Notes: generated by a model not told the origin, from the sequence alone. DNA of 8,181 nucleotides from Synechococcales cyanobacterium PMM_0003 (GCA_949128015.1 CASBRC010000425.1:1-8181), one strand, 5' to 3'. Numbered from the stretch's first letter, positions 1 to 6,709 are shown. A program made the numbers and translations.

Positions 1-171
1 CCCCTGAGCCTTGTAACCAATGTTGTCCATTATTTCGGATAAAGGTCGATTATCCAGTTCCTGTTTTAGTAAAATACTAAACAATAACTCTAACTTTCCG
101 CGCCTAGTAGAATTAATGCCCTGATAGGCTTTTGCAATATCTGGATTAACTTCAATTGTGATTGTAGACAT
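1..171 (-). CDS. Small hypothetical protein, N-terminal part (cut by window edge)
   Basis: An open frame of 57 codons runs from the ATG at 171-169 off the left edge without a stop, so the C-terminus is missing. The protein begins MSTITIEVNPDIAKAY and continues with an Arg/Lys-containing stretch and an amphipathic segment (residues 25-37) ending near KAQG. A Shine-Dalgarno-like AGGA lies 8 nt before the ATG, which supports this start. I do not recognise the family. The small size, charged helical character and an N-terminal strand-like segment recall antitoxin-type proteins that precede PIN toxins in cyanobacteria, but that is inference and the partner gene would lie outside the window. It is transcribed in the same direction as menA, with a mobile-element-like insertion between them. 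Confidence 0.6.
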   Translation of the reverse strand, partial: MSTITIEVNPDIAKAYQGINSTRRGKLELLFSILLKQELDNRPLSEIMDNIGYKAQG

Positions 172-488
172 GATTGATTTCCTACTCAAAAAAGCTCAAA
201 TCGCAGACACATTATGGCTCTTCTGGGTTTAAGGGGATAAGCTCGGCTAATAATAGATGAAAGCCTTTCACACCAAAGACTTAGCCCTTGTCAAACATGC
301 AGCTATTGTATCAGATTATACAGTTACCGCCCTAAACCCAGAAGAGTCCACAAAGTAAACATCCATGTCAGTAGAATGCATTTTAGCATTGAGATGCAGG
401 CAAACTTCTAAGTGCTGATTATTAATTCCTTATAATATTTTTTAAACTACCAAAAAGAGAAAAATTGTTTTCTAGAAATTATAAAACC
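172..488. other. Intergenic region with no convincing gene
   Basis: This 317-nt gap between the partial gene and the 3' end of menA contains a TIR-bounded mini-element (216-349). Outside the element it is AT-rich, especially 419-488, and I see no conserved RNA structure. A 33-codon plus-strand frame (257-358) and a broken minus-strand frame lie inside the element, and neither is likely to be expressed. The ribosome binding site of the partial leftward gene is at its left end. Confidence 0.6.
216..349. mobile_element. MITE-like or collapsed IS element with terminal inverted repeats
   Basis: The left end reads GGCTCTTCTGGGTTTAAGGG. The right end, read on the minus strand, is GGACTCTTCTGGGTTTAGGG. 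The two ends match over a 14-nt core, CTCTTCTGGGTTTA, with one extra base near the tip. About 95 nt separate the arms. GGCTCTTC-type tips resemble ISL3-family ends as I recall them. On the minus strand a frame starts at 298 (MFDKG), is stopped at its sixth codon and then stays open into the left repeat, ending ...LNPEEP, which may be fused remnants of a transposase start and end. I see no clear target duplication. It could be a MITE, a decayed IS or a coincidental hairpin. Confidence 0.5.
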
Positions 489-1403
489 TCAAAGAACAAG
501 GCTAATACTGAGACATGAACCAATCACAAAGTGCAAGGCAACGGCAATAAATCGATAGTTGAGCAAAAGTTCAGAGCGTTCATGGTTTTCACTAATGAAT
601 GTACATAATTTCCAAGCGATCGGAAAGCTGATTAACACGATCGCAGTCCAGACTGGAAAAAAGTTAAGGGCGATCGCCACGATTAAGATCGCATAAATCA
701 CACCACAAAGCCAAGGTAAAAGTTGCGCCGATCGCTTAGTTCCTAATCTCACAACTGGCGATCGCTTTCCCGCAGCTAGATCGTCCTCTACTTGGTTGAA
801 ATGCGAGCAAAATAAAATCAAACTAGTAATAATTCCGACAATAATTGCCGCCGCAAGGGAACCAATAGACCAAGATTTGGTTTGACTGTAATAGGCTGCC
901 GAAACTCCTAAAGGACCAAAGGCAAAAAAGCATAAAACTTCGCCCCAGCCTTGATATCCCAGCCTAAATGGTGGACCTTGGTAAATATAACCAAGCACAC
1001 AACAAATAGCGATCGCACTAACTACAACGACATCTTGCTGTAGCCATGAAATCGCCAATACGCCACTGATGCCTAGGAGCAAGCAAATATTCGCGATCGC
1101 AAAGATTAAATTCTTCTTGCCCGTGAGGTTGACCACCGAATGCGCCTTATTGATGTCGATACCTGTTTCTGCATCAAACACATCATTACAAAGATTTTCC
1201 CAAATCAAAATCAACACAGCAGAAACTAGAAATGCAAAAAAAATGCCCCAGTTAATTTCTCCTGTATTGCGGTAAGCCACGGCAGTCCCCGTCGCGATCG
1301 GCACGATCGCCACGCTATACATCGGGAACTTAATTGCTGCCATCCATAATTTACGTGATGACTCACTAGATAGCTGAGGGGAATAAATTAGGCTTTTTAC
1401 CAT
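489..1403 (-). CDS. menA: 2-carboxy-1,4-naphthoquinone phytyltransferase (MenA)
   Basis: A UbiA-family membrane prenyltransferase of 304 residues, the usual size for cyanobacterial MenA. It attaches the phytyl chain to the carboxynaphthoquinone ring in the pathway to phylloquinone, the photosystem I secondary acceptor. The first Asp-rich motif NDVFDAETGID is at 73-83, YQGPPFRLGY at 141-150, and the second motif QVEDDLAAGK at 204-213. These are the prenyl-diphosphate/Mg-binding loops on the membrane face. The rest is a series of hydrophobic helices. The tract KAHSVVNLTG (86-95) and HFNQVEDD match my memory of Synechocystis Slr1518. The ATG at 1403-1401 gives an N-terminus aligned with that protein. 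The gene diverges from crtP across 157 nt. UbiA relatives for plastoquinone or chlorophyll are less likely given these motifs. Confidence 0.93.
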   Translation of the reverse strand: MVKSLIYSPQLSSESSRKLWMAAIKFPMYSVAIVPIATGTAVAYRNTGEINWGIFFAFLVSAVLILIWENLCNDVFDAETGIDINKAHSVVNLTGKKNLIFAIANICLLLGISGVLAISWLQQDVVVVSAIAICCVLGYIYQGPPFRLGYQGWGEVLCFFAFGPLGVSAAYYSQTKSWSIGSLAAAIIVGIITSLILFCSHFNQVEDDLAAGKRSPVVRLGTKRSAQLLPWLCGVIYAILIVAIALNFFPVWTAIVLISFPIAWKLCTFISENHERSELLLNYRFIAVALHFVIGSCLSISLVL

Positions 1404-1560
1404 ACTGGCTGAGATAAAGTTTTGATCGCCATCCTGACTTAAAACAAAAATGAGATCTTCTGAGACTTTTACAGAGAAAATTCAGTGAATTATTAAGCTT
1501 TGCGAAGTAAGATGGAGATAACTTAAGTATAAAAACTAAACGTACAGGTATAAAAAGAAA
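1404..1560. promoter_or_regulatory. Divergent menA / crtP intergenic promoter region
   Basis: These 157 nt separate the start codons of leftward menA and rightward crtP and must hold both promoters unless transcripts enter from further away. A TATAAA at 1528-1533 could be a -10 box for crtP, with a start around 1540 and a short leader, but I see no good -35 partner. An imperfect palindrome AATTCAGTGAATT lies near 1480-1492 and could be an operator. The crtP ribosome binding site is weak, a purine-rich AAAAAGAAA directly before the ATG. Confidence 0.35.
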
Positions 1561-3012
1561 ATGCGTGTTGCGATCGCTGGAGGAGGGTTAGCAGGACTAT
1601 CCTGTGCCAAATATTTAGTGGACATGGGGCATCAGCCAATCTTGCTAGAGCGCAGTAATGTTCTAGGCGGGCTAGTCGCTGCATGGAAAGATGTAGATGG
1701 TGACTGGATCGAAACAGGATTGCATAACTTTTTTGGCGCTTATCCGAATATGCTGCAACTCATGGGAGAGCTAAATATTTTGGATCGTTTGCAGTGGAAG
1801 CGCCATGCCCTGATCTTTAATCAACCCGAAAAGCCTGGAGTGCTGTCATGGTTTGATGTTCCCAATATTCCCGCACCATTTAATATCATTGCCTCGATTC
1901 TTCGCAACAATGATATGCTCACTTGGAATCAAAAGATCCGCTTTGCGATCGGGCTAATCCCTGCGATCGTGCGTGGTGATGATTATGTTGTCTCAATGGA
2001 CAAATACACCTTTGAGGAATGGTTAGAGATGCGTGGCATTGGCAAAGATATTACCACTGACATTTTTGTTGCTGTTTGTAAGTCTCTTAAGTTCATCGAT
2101 CCCGATGTTATTTCGGCAACGGTTCCCCTCCGCGCCCTTAACAAGTTTTTACAACAAAAAGACGGCTCTAAGATTGCCTACTTAGATGGCGCACCACCTG
2201 AGCGACTTTGCCAACCAATCGTTGATTATGTAGTCGCCCGTGGCGGTGAAGTACACACAGGCGTAGCCCTTAAGGAAATCGTGACTGATAAAGATGGCAA
2301 TGTCACAAAATTAATTATTCAAGGCACTGACGGTTCGCCCAGTCGCGAAATAGCCGCCGATGCTTATGTTTCGGCGATGTCCGTGGACGCTTTTAAAAAT
2401 TACATCCCCACCGATTGGCAAGCCTTGCCCTATTTCCAACAACTAGACAACCTTGAAGGTGTACCAGTCATCAGTGTTCAAATCTGGTTCGATCGCAAGC
2501 TCACCGATATTGATCACACGCTATTTTCGCGATCGCCACTTCTAAGCGTTTACTCAGACATGAGCAATTCTTGCAAAGAATACGCCGATCCTGATAAGTC
2601 GATGCTAGAGCTAGTATTTGCTCCTGCTGCGGATTGGATCGATCGCCCCAATAATGAAATCGTTGAAGCAACTCTAGACGAACTCGCCAAACTATTTCCT
2701 CAACACCTACCTAGCCCTGCTAAAGTCCTAAAATCCCATGTTGTAAAAACTCCAAGATCTATTTATACTGCCACTCCCGACCGAGAAAAATTTCGTCCTA
2801 GCCAAGCTACACCGATCGCAAATTTCTTTTTGTCAGGTAGCTATACAGCACAACCCTTTTTTGGCAGTATGGAAGGGGCTGTACTTTCTGGTAAGCTAAC
2901 AGCACAGGAAATCCATAACGCAAGTCTAAACGCAAGTCAATCTTCTGGAAATAAAGTCCTTGGTCGAACCTCTAACCAAAACCAGTCAAATCCATCTGTC
3001 GTCAGTGCCTAA
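1561..3012 (+). CDS. crtP: 15-cis-phytoene desaturase, plant/cyanobacterial type, with atypical residues
   Basis: An FAD-dependent desaturase of the amine-oxidase fold that converts 15-cis-phytoene to zeta-carotene, passing electrons to plastoquinone at the membrane. The N-terminal dinucleotide fold [13 protein letters not shown] (7-19, GxGxxG) is followed by the acidic residue E30. The signatures [10 protein letters not shown] (327-336), VVKTPRSIY (394-402) and [12 protein letters not shown] (435-446) identify PDS rather than zeta-carotene desaturase or bacterial CrtI. Length (483) is normal, with an Asn/Ser-rich tail after ~453. Several family-invariant positions differ: K195 where Arg is usual (ALNKFLQ for ALNRFLQ), GSYTAQPFF (426-434) for GD(Y/F)TxQRYL, and HNFFGAYP for HIFFGAYP. 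The frame is intact and codon use resembles neighbours, so this looks functional but divergent. crtB follows 4 nt after the stop, so the two are surely one operon. The name pds is also used. Confidence 0.92.
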   Translation: MRVAIAGGGLAGLSCAKYLVDMGHQPILLERSNVLGGLVAAWKDVDGDWIETGLHNFFGAYPNMLQLMGELNILDRLQWKRHALIFNQPEKPGVLSWFDVPNIPAPFNIIASILRNNDMLTWNQKIRFAIGLIPAIVRGDDYVVSMDKYTFEEWLEMRGIGKDITTDIFVAVCKSLKFIDPDVISATVPLRALNKFLQQKDGSKIAYLDGAPPERLCQPIVDYVVARGGEVHTGVALKEIVTDKDGNVTKLIIQGTDGSPSREIAADAYVSAMSVDAFKNYIPTDWQALPYFQQLDNLEGVPVISVQIWFDRKLTDIDHTLFSRSPLLSVYSDMSNSCKEYADPDKSMLELVFAPAADWIDRPNNEIVEATLDELAKLFPQHLPSPAKVLKSHVVKTPRSIYTATPDREKFRPSQATPIANFFLSGSYTAQPFFGSMEGAVLSGKLTAQEIHNASLNASQSSGNKVLGRTSNQNQSNPSVVSA

Positions 3013-3016
3013 GCCC

Positions 3017-3904
3017 ATGGTCATGCGTCAGCCAGTCAATTTGGATGAAGCCTATGAGATTTGTCGTTGTATCACGGCTAAGTATGCCAAGACCTTTTAT
3101 CTTGGCACTATGCTGATGTCCGCAGCAAAACGACGAGCAACTTGGGCTATCTATGCTTGGTGTCGTCGTACTGACGAGCTTGTTGATGGTATGCAAGCAG
3201 ACACCACAGATGCAGAAACGCTTTTTAACTGGGAGAAACAGTTGGAGGCGACATTCCGTGGCGATCCGAACCATGCATCAGATATTGCTTTGGCTGACAC
3301 AGTTAAGCATTATCCGATGTCGATCCAGCCATTCAAAGACATGATCTCTGGAATGCGGATGGATCTCAAATATGATCGCTACCAAACCTTCGACGATCTG
3401 CATTTATATTGCTATCGTGTCGCAGGAACAGTAGGCTTGATGTCGGCAGCAATCATGGGCTTTGAAACAAAAGATCCATCGGTAATTGCCACAGCAACGG
3501 AAGCTGCGATCGCCTTAGGTATAGCAATGCAATTAACTAATATTTTGCGAGATATTGGCGAAGATGCTCAAAGAGGACGAATTTATTTGCCCCTTGAAGA
3601 TCTACGTTATTTCGACTATACCGAAAAAGATTTATTAAGCGGTACGGTTGATGAGCGTTGGGTCGAGCTAATGCGATTCCAAATCCAAAGAGCGCGACAG
3701 TTTTATCAACATGCTGAAGATGGTGTTTCGGCGTTATGCCGCGATGCTAGATGGCCAGTATGGTCATCACTGATTTTGTATCGCAATATTTTAAAGGCGA
3801 TCGAAAATAATAAATATGAAGTATTTGTGCGACGTGCCTTTGTGCATCCATCAAATAAGGTGATCGCCGTACCTTGGGCATGGCTTAAAGCCCAAACATC
3901 CTAA
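3017..3904 (+). CDS. crtB: 15-cis-phytoene synthase
   Basis: Head-to-head condensing enzyme that joins two geranylgeranyl diphosphates via prephytoene diphosphate into 15-cis-phytoene, the first committed carotenoid step. From the ATG at 3017 it has 295 residues. The two Mg/diphosphate-binding aspartate motifs are visible: RRTDELVDG (50-58) and LRDIGEDAQRGRIYLP (177-192). YRVAGTVGL (133-141) is also typical of squalene/phytoene synthases. The frame is open further upstream to a TTG at 2960, which would give 314 residues and overlap crtP by 53 nt. I prefer ATG 3017 (or ATG 3023) because the sequence before it does not look like the family. No strong Shine-Dalgarno is present, so translational coupling to crtP is likely. 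A terminator follows the stop directly. Confidence 0.94.
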   Translation: MVMRQPVNLDEAYEICRCITAKYAKTFYLGTMLMSAAKRRATWAIYAWCRRTDELVDGMQADTTDAETLFNWEKQLEATFRGDPNHASDIALADTVKHYPMSIQPFKDMISGMRMDLKYDRYQTFDDLHLYCYRVAGTVGLMSAAIMGFETKDPSVIATATEAAIALGIAMQLTNILRDIGEDAQRGRIYLPLEDLRYFDYTEKDLLSGTVDERWVELMRFQIQRARQFYQHAEDGVSALCRDARWPVWSSLILYRNILKAIENNKYEVFVRRAFVHPSNKVIAVPWAWLKAQTS

Positions 3905-3905
3905 C

Positions 3906-3946
3906 AAAAAAAAACAAAAAGCATCGCGCTGCGACGCTTCTTTTTA
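3906..3946. terminator. Bidirectional rho-independent terminator between crtB and crtW
   Basis: The stem GCATCGC (3921-3927) pairs with GCGACGC (3931-3937) around a GCT loop, with one A-C mismatch on the plus strand that becomes a G-U wobble on the minus strand. It is preceded by an A-rich run (3906-3920) and followed by TTCTTTTT, so each strand gives a U-tract after the hairpin. It starts 1 nt after the crtB stop and would end crtP-crtB transcripts; the other strand could end crtW transcripts. Confidence 0.8.
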
Positions 3947-3959
3947 CAATAAAGCCAAT

Positions 3960-4006
3960 AAAACTAATAAAGAGATGACGCAAAGCGTCATCTCTTTATT
4001 AGTTTT
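3960..4006. repeat. Perfect 22-bp inverted repeat over the crtW stop codon
   Basis: The left arm 3960-3981 and right arm 3985-4006 are exact reverse complements around an AAA loop. The right arm contains the crtW stop codon (3999-4001) and its last coding bases. On the minus strand the RNA hairpin is followed by a partly U-rich stretch and then the hairpin at 3921-3937, so it may be a second terminator or a 3' stabilising structure for crtW mRNA. Confidence 0.8.
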
Positions 4007-4748
4007 GTTGGTGAATATTATGTAGTCGATACCAAGGAGTTTTTGGATATTCGTGATGCTCCCAATGGTAATGCCCAAAGTTGTAACAGCTAAAAAATGA
4101 CCAGAGGATAGAGTAGCGATCGCTATGAATCCGAGGTAAAAAATTTGAGTTGTTATAAACGTAGCGATGCGGTAGATAAGTCCCAAAAAAGAATAGTTGT
4201 AGAGAGCTAAAAATAAGAGGTAATAGCCAAAACAGGATTAAATTAATCAATGGAACATGGAAAATGGTTATTAACGCTAAAAAAATCACACTTACACTAA
4301 CTATAAAAATAATTAGCGATCGCATTGGAAAATATTCGAGCAGGAATTTCCCATACCAAAATACTGGATTATCATACTGACCATGAAAATCAGGGTCGCC
4401 ACTTTGAGAAGGGTAGCGATGATGATTATGATGATTTATATAGCAATGGTCATAGGACAAAAAACCATAAATCCCAACTGCCAAACTCCCGATGAAATTA
4501 TTGAGGATTCGATGGTGAGGGATTAAATTTCCATGCATTGCATCGTGAGCAAGAATGAATAATCCTGTATGCAGATAAGTACGCCCCAAAATACAAACGA
4601 CTATCCAAAACCAATTATTACTATCTGATGTAGAAATGGGCAGTAATAGAACTAAGCTCACAAACCATAGCCCTAGAATAAACATTACCATCAGCAATCC
4701 AATCCAATCATCCACGCCCAAAAATTTTTGTGTTGAACTCGTTTGCAT
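3999..4748 (-). CDS. crtW: Beta-carotene ketolase (CrtW type)
   Basis: A membrane di-iron oxygenase of the fatty-acid desaturase/hydroxylase superfamily that adds 4-keto groups to beta-carotene, giving echinenone and canthaxanthin. From the ATG at 4748 it has 249 residues. Iron-ligand histidine boxes are HDAMH (68-72), HHNHH (106-110) and HWEHH (228-232). FGTYLPHR (188-195) and CYNFGHYHWEHHEYP (221-235) are CrtW signatures that separate it from CrtR hydroxylases and ordinary desaturases. Four or so hydrophobic segments lie between the boxes. The frame extends to a TTG at 4781 (260 residues), but the ATG fits the family better and has GAG 5 nt upstream. It lies downstream of ocp on the same strand, apt because OCP binds ketocarotenoids. 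It converges on crtB. Confidence 0.92.
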   Translation of the reverse strand: MQTSSTQKFLGVDDWIGLLMVMFILGLWFVSLVLLLPISTSDSNNWFWIVVCILGRTYLHTGLFILAHDAMHGNLIPHHRILNNFIGSLAVGIYGFLSYDHCYINHHNHHRYPSQSGDPDFHGQYDNPVFWYGKFLLEYFPMRSLIIFIVSVSVIFLALITIFHVPLINLILFWLLPLIFSSLQLFFFGTYLPHRYVYNNSNFLPRIHSDRYSILWSFFSCYNFGHYHWEHHEYPKTPWYRLHNIHQQN

Positions 4749-4816
4749 ATTCTCAAATGTCAATGATGTAAGTTTAGACAATTACAGAAGATCGCAATCG
4801 ATCCCGTCACTAGACT

Positions 4817-4822
4817 TTTATA
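4817..4822 (-). promoter_or_regulatory. Possible -10 box for crtW
   Basis: TATAAA on the minus strand would place a start near 4810 and a leader of about 60 nt before the crtW ATG. No convincing -35 lies at the right spacing, so this is weak. It would give crtW its own promoter downstream of the palindrome that follows ocp. Confidence 0.25.
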
Positions 4823-4846
4823 GAAAATCTGGGTTTGGCTTGTTCT

Positions 4847-4903
4847 TAATCCTTTACGGAACAAAAGCGGCGCAATGCGCCGCTTTTGTTCCGTAAAGGA
4901 TTA
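4847..4903. repeat. Perfect 28-bp palindrome between ocp and crtW
   Basis: The arms 4847-4874 and 4876-4903 are exact reverse complements around a single A. The arms run from TAATCCTTTACGG at the outside to a GC-rich centre (GCGGCGCA). It begins 8 nt after the ocp stop codon on the minus strand. There is no U-run on either side, so it is not a textbook terminator, though a stem this strong would probably block transcription or protect the ocp 3' end. It may equally be a repeated palindromic element of the genome. Confidence 0.85.
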
Positions 4904-4911
4904 GAAACTAT

Positions 4912-5871
4912 TTAACGAGCAAGGTTCAAGAGCTCTTTAGGAGACGCAAGCAAATCGATCGCAACAAAGAAAATATTGTTGTCAGGATCAAGTAAGAAGC
5001 GCCAAGAAATATTCATACCTACAGCAGAACCAAACCAAGGAGTTTGGACTTTACCAGTAATTTTGATTTGGGTATAACCACCATCTGCTGGTTCAGAAAC
5101 ACCTCTTTCAGGAACTAGTACCAAGTTCTGACATTCTTCCTTGAAGAATCTAAGAACTGCATCTTTACCAACAATTGGTCTTTGGAAAGGAGGCTGCAAA
5201 GCGCCATCTGGCAGGAAGAGTGCGATCAGTGCATCAAAGTCGTGGGCATTGAGGTTGTCCATATAGGACAACACTATGGGGTTGTCAATGCCTTCGATCG
5301 CGACTTGTGTGCGCTTAGACATCTCTTGGGGTGGGACTACTGGTTCTGCAACACGAGTGTATTCACCGAGTTTATTAGCGTCGTAGCCCATATCAACTAC
5401 TGAGTTGCGCAGAATGGTGATTTGTTGACCTGGTTCTAAACCTTTAAGAGTATTAAGTACCGCTGAGGCATTAGCAGATAGGCGATAACCTTCAGGAATT
5501 GGAGCTACAATACCTTTTTCCATCAATTCACCAAGCTCATACCAAAAACCTAGTTTGATGTTTTGTGACCAAACTGCGTAAGTACGACAAATGGGAGTGT
5601 CGGCCCGATTAGCGAGATCACACATGACTTGAGTTTGTTGCTGAAAACTCATTTTCTTGATTTCACTCAAGGTCAATTCAGCCAACTGCATACTTGCTGC
5701 CCCAGGAGCTGCGATCGTTACGGTTTTACCCATCTCCAGATAAGTAAACCAAATCCAAGCTAATTGGTCTTCGGGGCTAAGTTGGTTGAAACGAGCAGTA
5801 GTAGCTGGAACAACATCGGCAGCTAAAGTGTTAGGGAAAATGCTTCTGGCTGAGTTAATTGTGTATGTCAT
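4912..5871 (-). CDS. ocp: Orange carotenoid protein (OCP1-like)
   Basis: A water-soluble photoactive protein of 319 residues that binds one ketocarotenoid. In strong blue-green light it opens, docks on the phycobilisome core and dissipates excitation as heat. The N-terminal carotenoid domain spans about 15-165 and the C-terminal NTF2-like domain about 195-315. Key residues are present: Y44, N104, W110, and the inter-domain salt-bridge pair R155 and E246. The hydrogen-bond donors to the keto group are Y203 and W290, equivalent to Y201 and W288 of Synechocystis OCP. The linker is about two residues longer than in Synechocystis Slr1963. Full length with both domains argues against an HCP or CTDH paralogue. 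The linker and nearby frp suggest the OCP1 clade (inference). No clear Shine-Dalgarno precedes the ATG. Confidence 0.97.
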   Translation of the reverse strand: MTYTINSARSIFPNTLAADVVPATTARFNQLSPEDQLAWIWFTYLEMGKTVTIAAPGAASMQLAELTLSEIKKMSFQQQTQVMCDLANRADTPICRTYAVWSQNIKLGFWYELGELMEKGIVAPIPEGYRLSANASAVLNTLKGLEPGQQITILRNSVVDMGYDANKLGEYTRVAEPVVPPQEMSKRTQVAIEGIDNPIVLSYMDNLNAHDFDALIALFLPDGALQPPFQRPIVGKDAVLRFFKEECQNLVLVPERGVSEPADGGYTQIKITGKVQTPWFGSAVGMNISWRFLLDPDNNIFFVAIDLLASPKELLNLAR

Positions 5872-6238
5872 GGGTGAGCTTATTGTGTTTACTAAATGAT
5901 AAATCTAGATACTTTGTCTTTCAAGAATGAGATGAATTTTTCGTTCAAAAGTTATATGAATCTAATGGTGGAAATTTACATCTAACCTATCAGGCAATGG
6001 AGATGGTATAAATTTTAACCACCATATAGACTAAATATTGGGAAATTAAACAAAACTAATCAATTCATTGCTGGTATTTTTCTACTACTAACACGAGTCT
6101 ACATTTTGTTTTTCCTATGTGAAAACCTCTAAGGATAGAGATCAAGCTATGCCAAGCTAGTGTATCAGGCAACGCTGACAGGATTTACATCGGTAATTCT
6201 AATTGTGAAGCCAATTTTTATAATGAAAATTGCTGGAG
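5872..6238. other. Long ocp upstream region without a gene
   Basis: This 367-nt AT-rich gap lies between the frp stop and the ocp start. No open frame in it looks like a protein. The minus strand has a possible promoter near its ocp-proximal end (5896-5924). A 10-nt direct repeat, TATCAGGCAA, occurs at 5988-5997 and 6163-6172. A weak hairpin with arms CAATTTT and AAAATTG follows the frp stop, at about 6211-6231. The length suggests ocp has its own regulated promoter or a long leader. Confidence 0.5.
5896..5924 (-). promoter_or_regulatory. Candidate sigma70-type promoter for ocp
   Basis: On the minus strand TTGAAA (5924-5919) is followed after 17 nt by TATCAT (5901-5896). Spacing is ideal and each box is two bases or fewer from consensus. 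Transcription would start near 5889 and leave a leader of about 17 nt before the ocp ATG. In an AT-rich region such matches can arise by chance. Confidence 0.35.
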
Positions 6239-6565
6239 TTACATACGGGCAAGTGCAGCAACTTTCGCGATTTTGTCAGCATCCAATCCTTCCAGTTCAC
6301 TTAGGTCAAGCCAGCCATTTTTTACTAGATCTGCAAAAACAAAAATTATTGTAGAAATCCGAAAGTCATACCGTCCGTCAATTTCATGACGTTTAACACT
6401 CAAGAAATCATGTAACCGCCACATGTCATCGATTTCATTTAGAGAGCCAACTCTGCGGCGCACGGAGTCAACTAATGCTTCAATTTCTCGCTTGTAGGCA
6501 ATATCAAAAGCTTTTTTAGCTAGATCTTCTTCTGTCATTGTCCAATTTGGATTTAACACTTGCAT
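6239..6565 (-). CDS. frp: Fluorescence recovery protein (FRP)
   Basis: A small helical dimeric protein that binds the C-terminal domain of activated OCP, detaches it from phycobilisomes and speeds return to the orange form. The core DDMWRLHDFLSVKRHEIDGRYD (split as DDMWRLHDFL, 46-55, and SVKRHEIDGRYD, 56-67) and the end KIAKVAALARM match Synechocystis Slr1964 as I remember it. W49, H52, D53 and R59 correspond to its functionally important W50, H53, D54 and R60. I chose the ATG at 6565 (108 residues): it aligns with the verified 109-residue form, whereas the frame begins with a TTG at 6571. No clear ribosome binding site is visible. It lies upstream of ocp on the same strand, whereas the commoner order is ocp then frp. 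Confidence 0.93.
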   Translation of the reverse strand: MQVLNPNWTMTEEDLAKKAFDIAYKREIEALVDSVRRRVGSLNEIDDMWRLHDFLSVKRHEIDGRYDFRISTIIFVFADLVKNGWLDLSELEGLDADKIAKVAALARM

Positions 6566-6578
6566 TATCAAAATTTAA

Positions 6579-6618
6579 AACATAATATTTATTTATGTTA
6601 AGAATAATAACTTATTAT
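6579..6618. promoter_or_regulatory. Paired AT-rich inverted repeats upstream of frp
   Basis: Two short perfect inverted repeats lie side by side in the 144-nt gap between the bestrophin stop and frp: AACATAA/TTATGTT with a 7-nt spacer (6579-6599) and ATAATAA/TTATTAT with a 1-nt spacer (6604-6618). Their position 14-53 nt before the frp ATG would suit an operator or promoter elements, but the gap is so AT-rich that chance is a real alternative. They are too weak to be terminators for the bestrophin gene. Confidence 0.25.
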
Positions 6619-6709
6619 CTCACCTGTATGTTTATTACTTAATTTCTTTATTTTTCGCTTGAACATTACATTGCTATAAATATTAATATTGGCTGATATT
6701 TTTGTTAAA

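Noticed and set aside
257..358. A 33-codon plus-strand frame starting MKAFHTKD
   Set aside because: No ribosome binding site, and it ends within the inverted repeat of the mini-element; likely chance.
2960..3016. TTG start for crtB giving a 53-nt overlap with crtP
   Set aside because: The extra residues do not resemble the family, and ATG codons at 3017 and 3023 lie right after the crtP stop. Kept only as an alternative.
2940..3030. Possible frameshift or fusion joining crtP and crtB
   Set aside because: Both genes have full-family length and their own ends; an ordinary tight operon junction explains it.
3944..4186. 80-residue minus-strand frame overlapping the end of crtW
   Set aside because: It overlaps the clearly conserved C-terminal histidine box of crtW in another frame.
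3999..4748. crtW as a fatty-acid desaturase or CrtR hydroxylase
   Set aside because: FGTYLPHR and the NFGHYHWEHHEYP block are typical of CrtW ketolases, and the length and ocp context agree.
6160..6354. 64-residue plus-strand frame over the 3' end of frp
   Set aside because: It runs antisense to conserved FRP sequence and has no recognisable features.
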